Assembly: GCA_023417775.1 (NCBI GenBank) | Contig: JAEZEJ010000011.1 | Coordinates: 1-29,938, forward strand | DNA length: 29,938 nt | Origin: Actinomycetes bacterium | GTDB lineage: Bacteria > Actinomycetota > Actinomycetes > Propionibacteriales > Nocardioidaceae | Direction of reading: 5' to 3' | In this document: one piece after another, positions 29,907-29,938 of the stretch | Layout: every line of letters starts with the position of its first letter | Numbering within the stretch: the first letter of the stretch is position 1 | Translations under genes and position numbers: made by a program | Notes under the pieces: model-generated | Database searches by the model: none | Seen by the model: only the letters and a program-made list of their open reading frames with translations | Told to the model about the DNA's origin: nothing

Positions 29907-29938
29907 TTCGTCAACCCGAGCAGGACCCGGTTGACGAA
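29907..29938. repeat. Hairpin after manC, cut by the window edge
   Basis: TTCGTCAACC (29907-29916) and GGTTGACGAA (29929-29938) are perfect arms around 12 bases; the left arm continues outward as CCCCA, so the right arm probably continues past the window. It starts 24 bases after the manC stop and may terminate it. Its arms match the hairpin at 13560-13597 while the tip differs. Confidence 0.65.

Overview
The window is GC-rich, densely packed chromosomal DNA of an actinobacterium. The main evidence is the conserved block ppa / dacB / zinc metallopeptidase / tilS / hpt / ftsH / folE-folP-folB-folK / DUF3180, which I recall as close to the order in mycobacteria and other Actinomycetota. DUF3073, DUF3180, an SCO6745-family protein, many GTG starts and -10 hexamers of the form TANNNT point the same way. 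I cannot name the genus. No rRNA, tRNA, CRISPR, insertion sequence or phage gene is visible, so this is core chromosome with a few accessory intergenic elements.

Layout. 1-744: end of an MMPL-type membrane transporter. 875-1936: valine/leucine-type dehydrogenase. 1956-4893 (minus): DUF3073 protein and the purine genes purM and purF. 5029-7125: fatty-acid CoA ligase and an SRPBCC protein. 7136-8232 (minus): lytic transglycosylase lipoprotein and a sterol-carrier-family protein. 8382-10022: DUF885 metallopeptidase. 10101-18221 (minus): a long run DUF3180 < folK < folB < NTF2-like < folP < folE < ftsH < hpt < tilS < zinc metallopeptidase, then dacB up to 19964. 20059-20553: ppa. 20608-22273: divergent TetR regulator and quinone oxidoreductase. 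22406-23788: two small helical proteins and an SCO6745-family protein. 23802-25097: cobS and cobU, convergent. 25468-27670: PucR-type regulator coupled to a degenerate P-type-ATPase-like protein. 27694-28623 (minus): asparaginase. 28840-29883: mannose-1-phosphate guanylyltransferase.

How the genes work together. folE, folP, folB and folK supply four steps from GTP to dihydropteroate. Most genes in that run are joined by 4-base ATGA/GTGA overlaps or gaps of a few bases, so translation is probably coupled. purF and purM are steps 1 and 5 of purine synthesis; hpt salvages purines. dacB and the lytic transglycosylase act on peptidoglycan. cobS and cobU act in the late part of cobalamin synthesis.

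The most unusual content lies between genes. (a) An 80-base unit starting ATGA(C/G)CGAGCG occurs in tandem just before manC and, as a diverged relative, between purF and purM. Each unit reads as a 27-codon mini-ORF whose stop overlaps the next start as ATGA. (b) A 260-base array between dacB and the zinc metallopeptidase holds seven clear and one degenerate copy of a 17-base motif around GTGGTTGA, arranged so that three hairpins can form. (c) A 108-base nested inverted repeat fills the gap between two divergent promoters at 8253-8360. (d) Two hairpins at 13560 and 29907 share arms (ATTCGTCAAC / GTTGACGAAT) but differ at the tip. (e) A 14-codon leader ORF with a strong ribosome binding site precedes the PucR gene. 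(f) Many starts show TANNNT followed by 6-7 bases and then the start codon, the layout expected for leaderless mRNAs.
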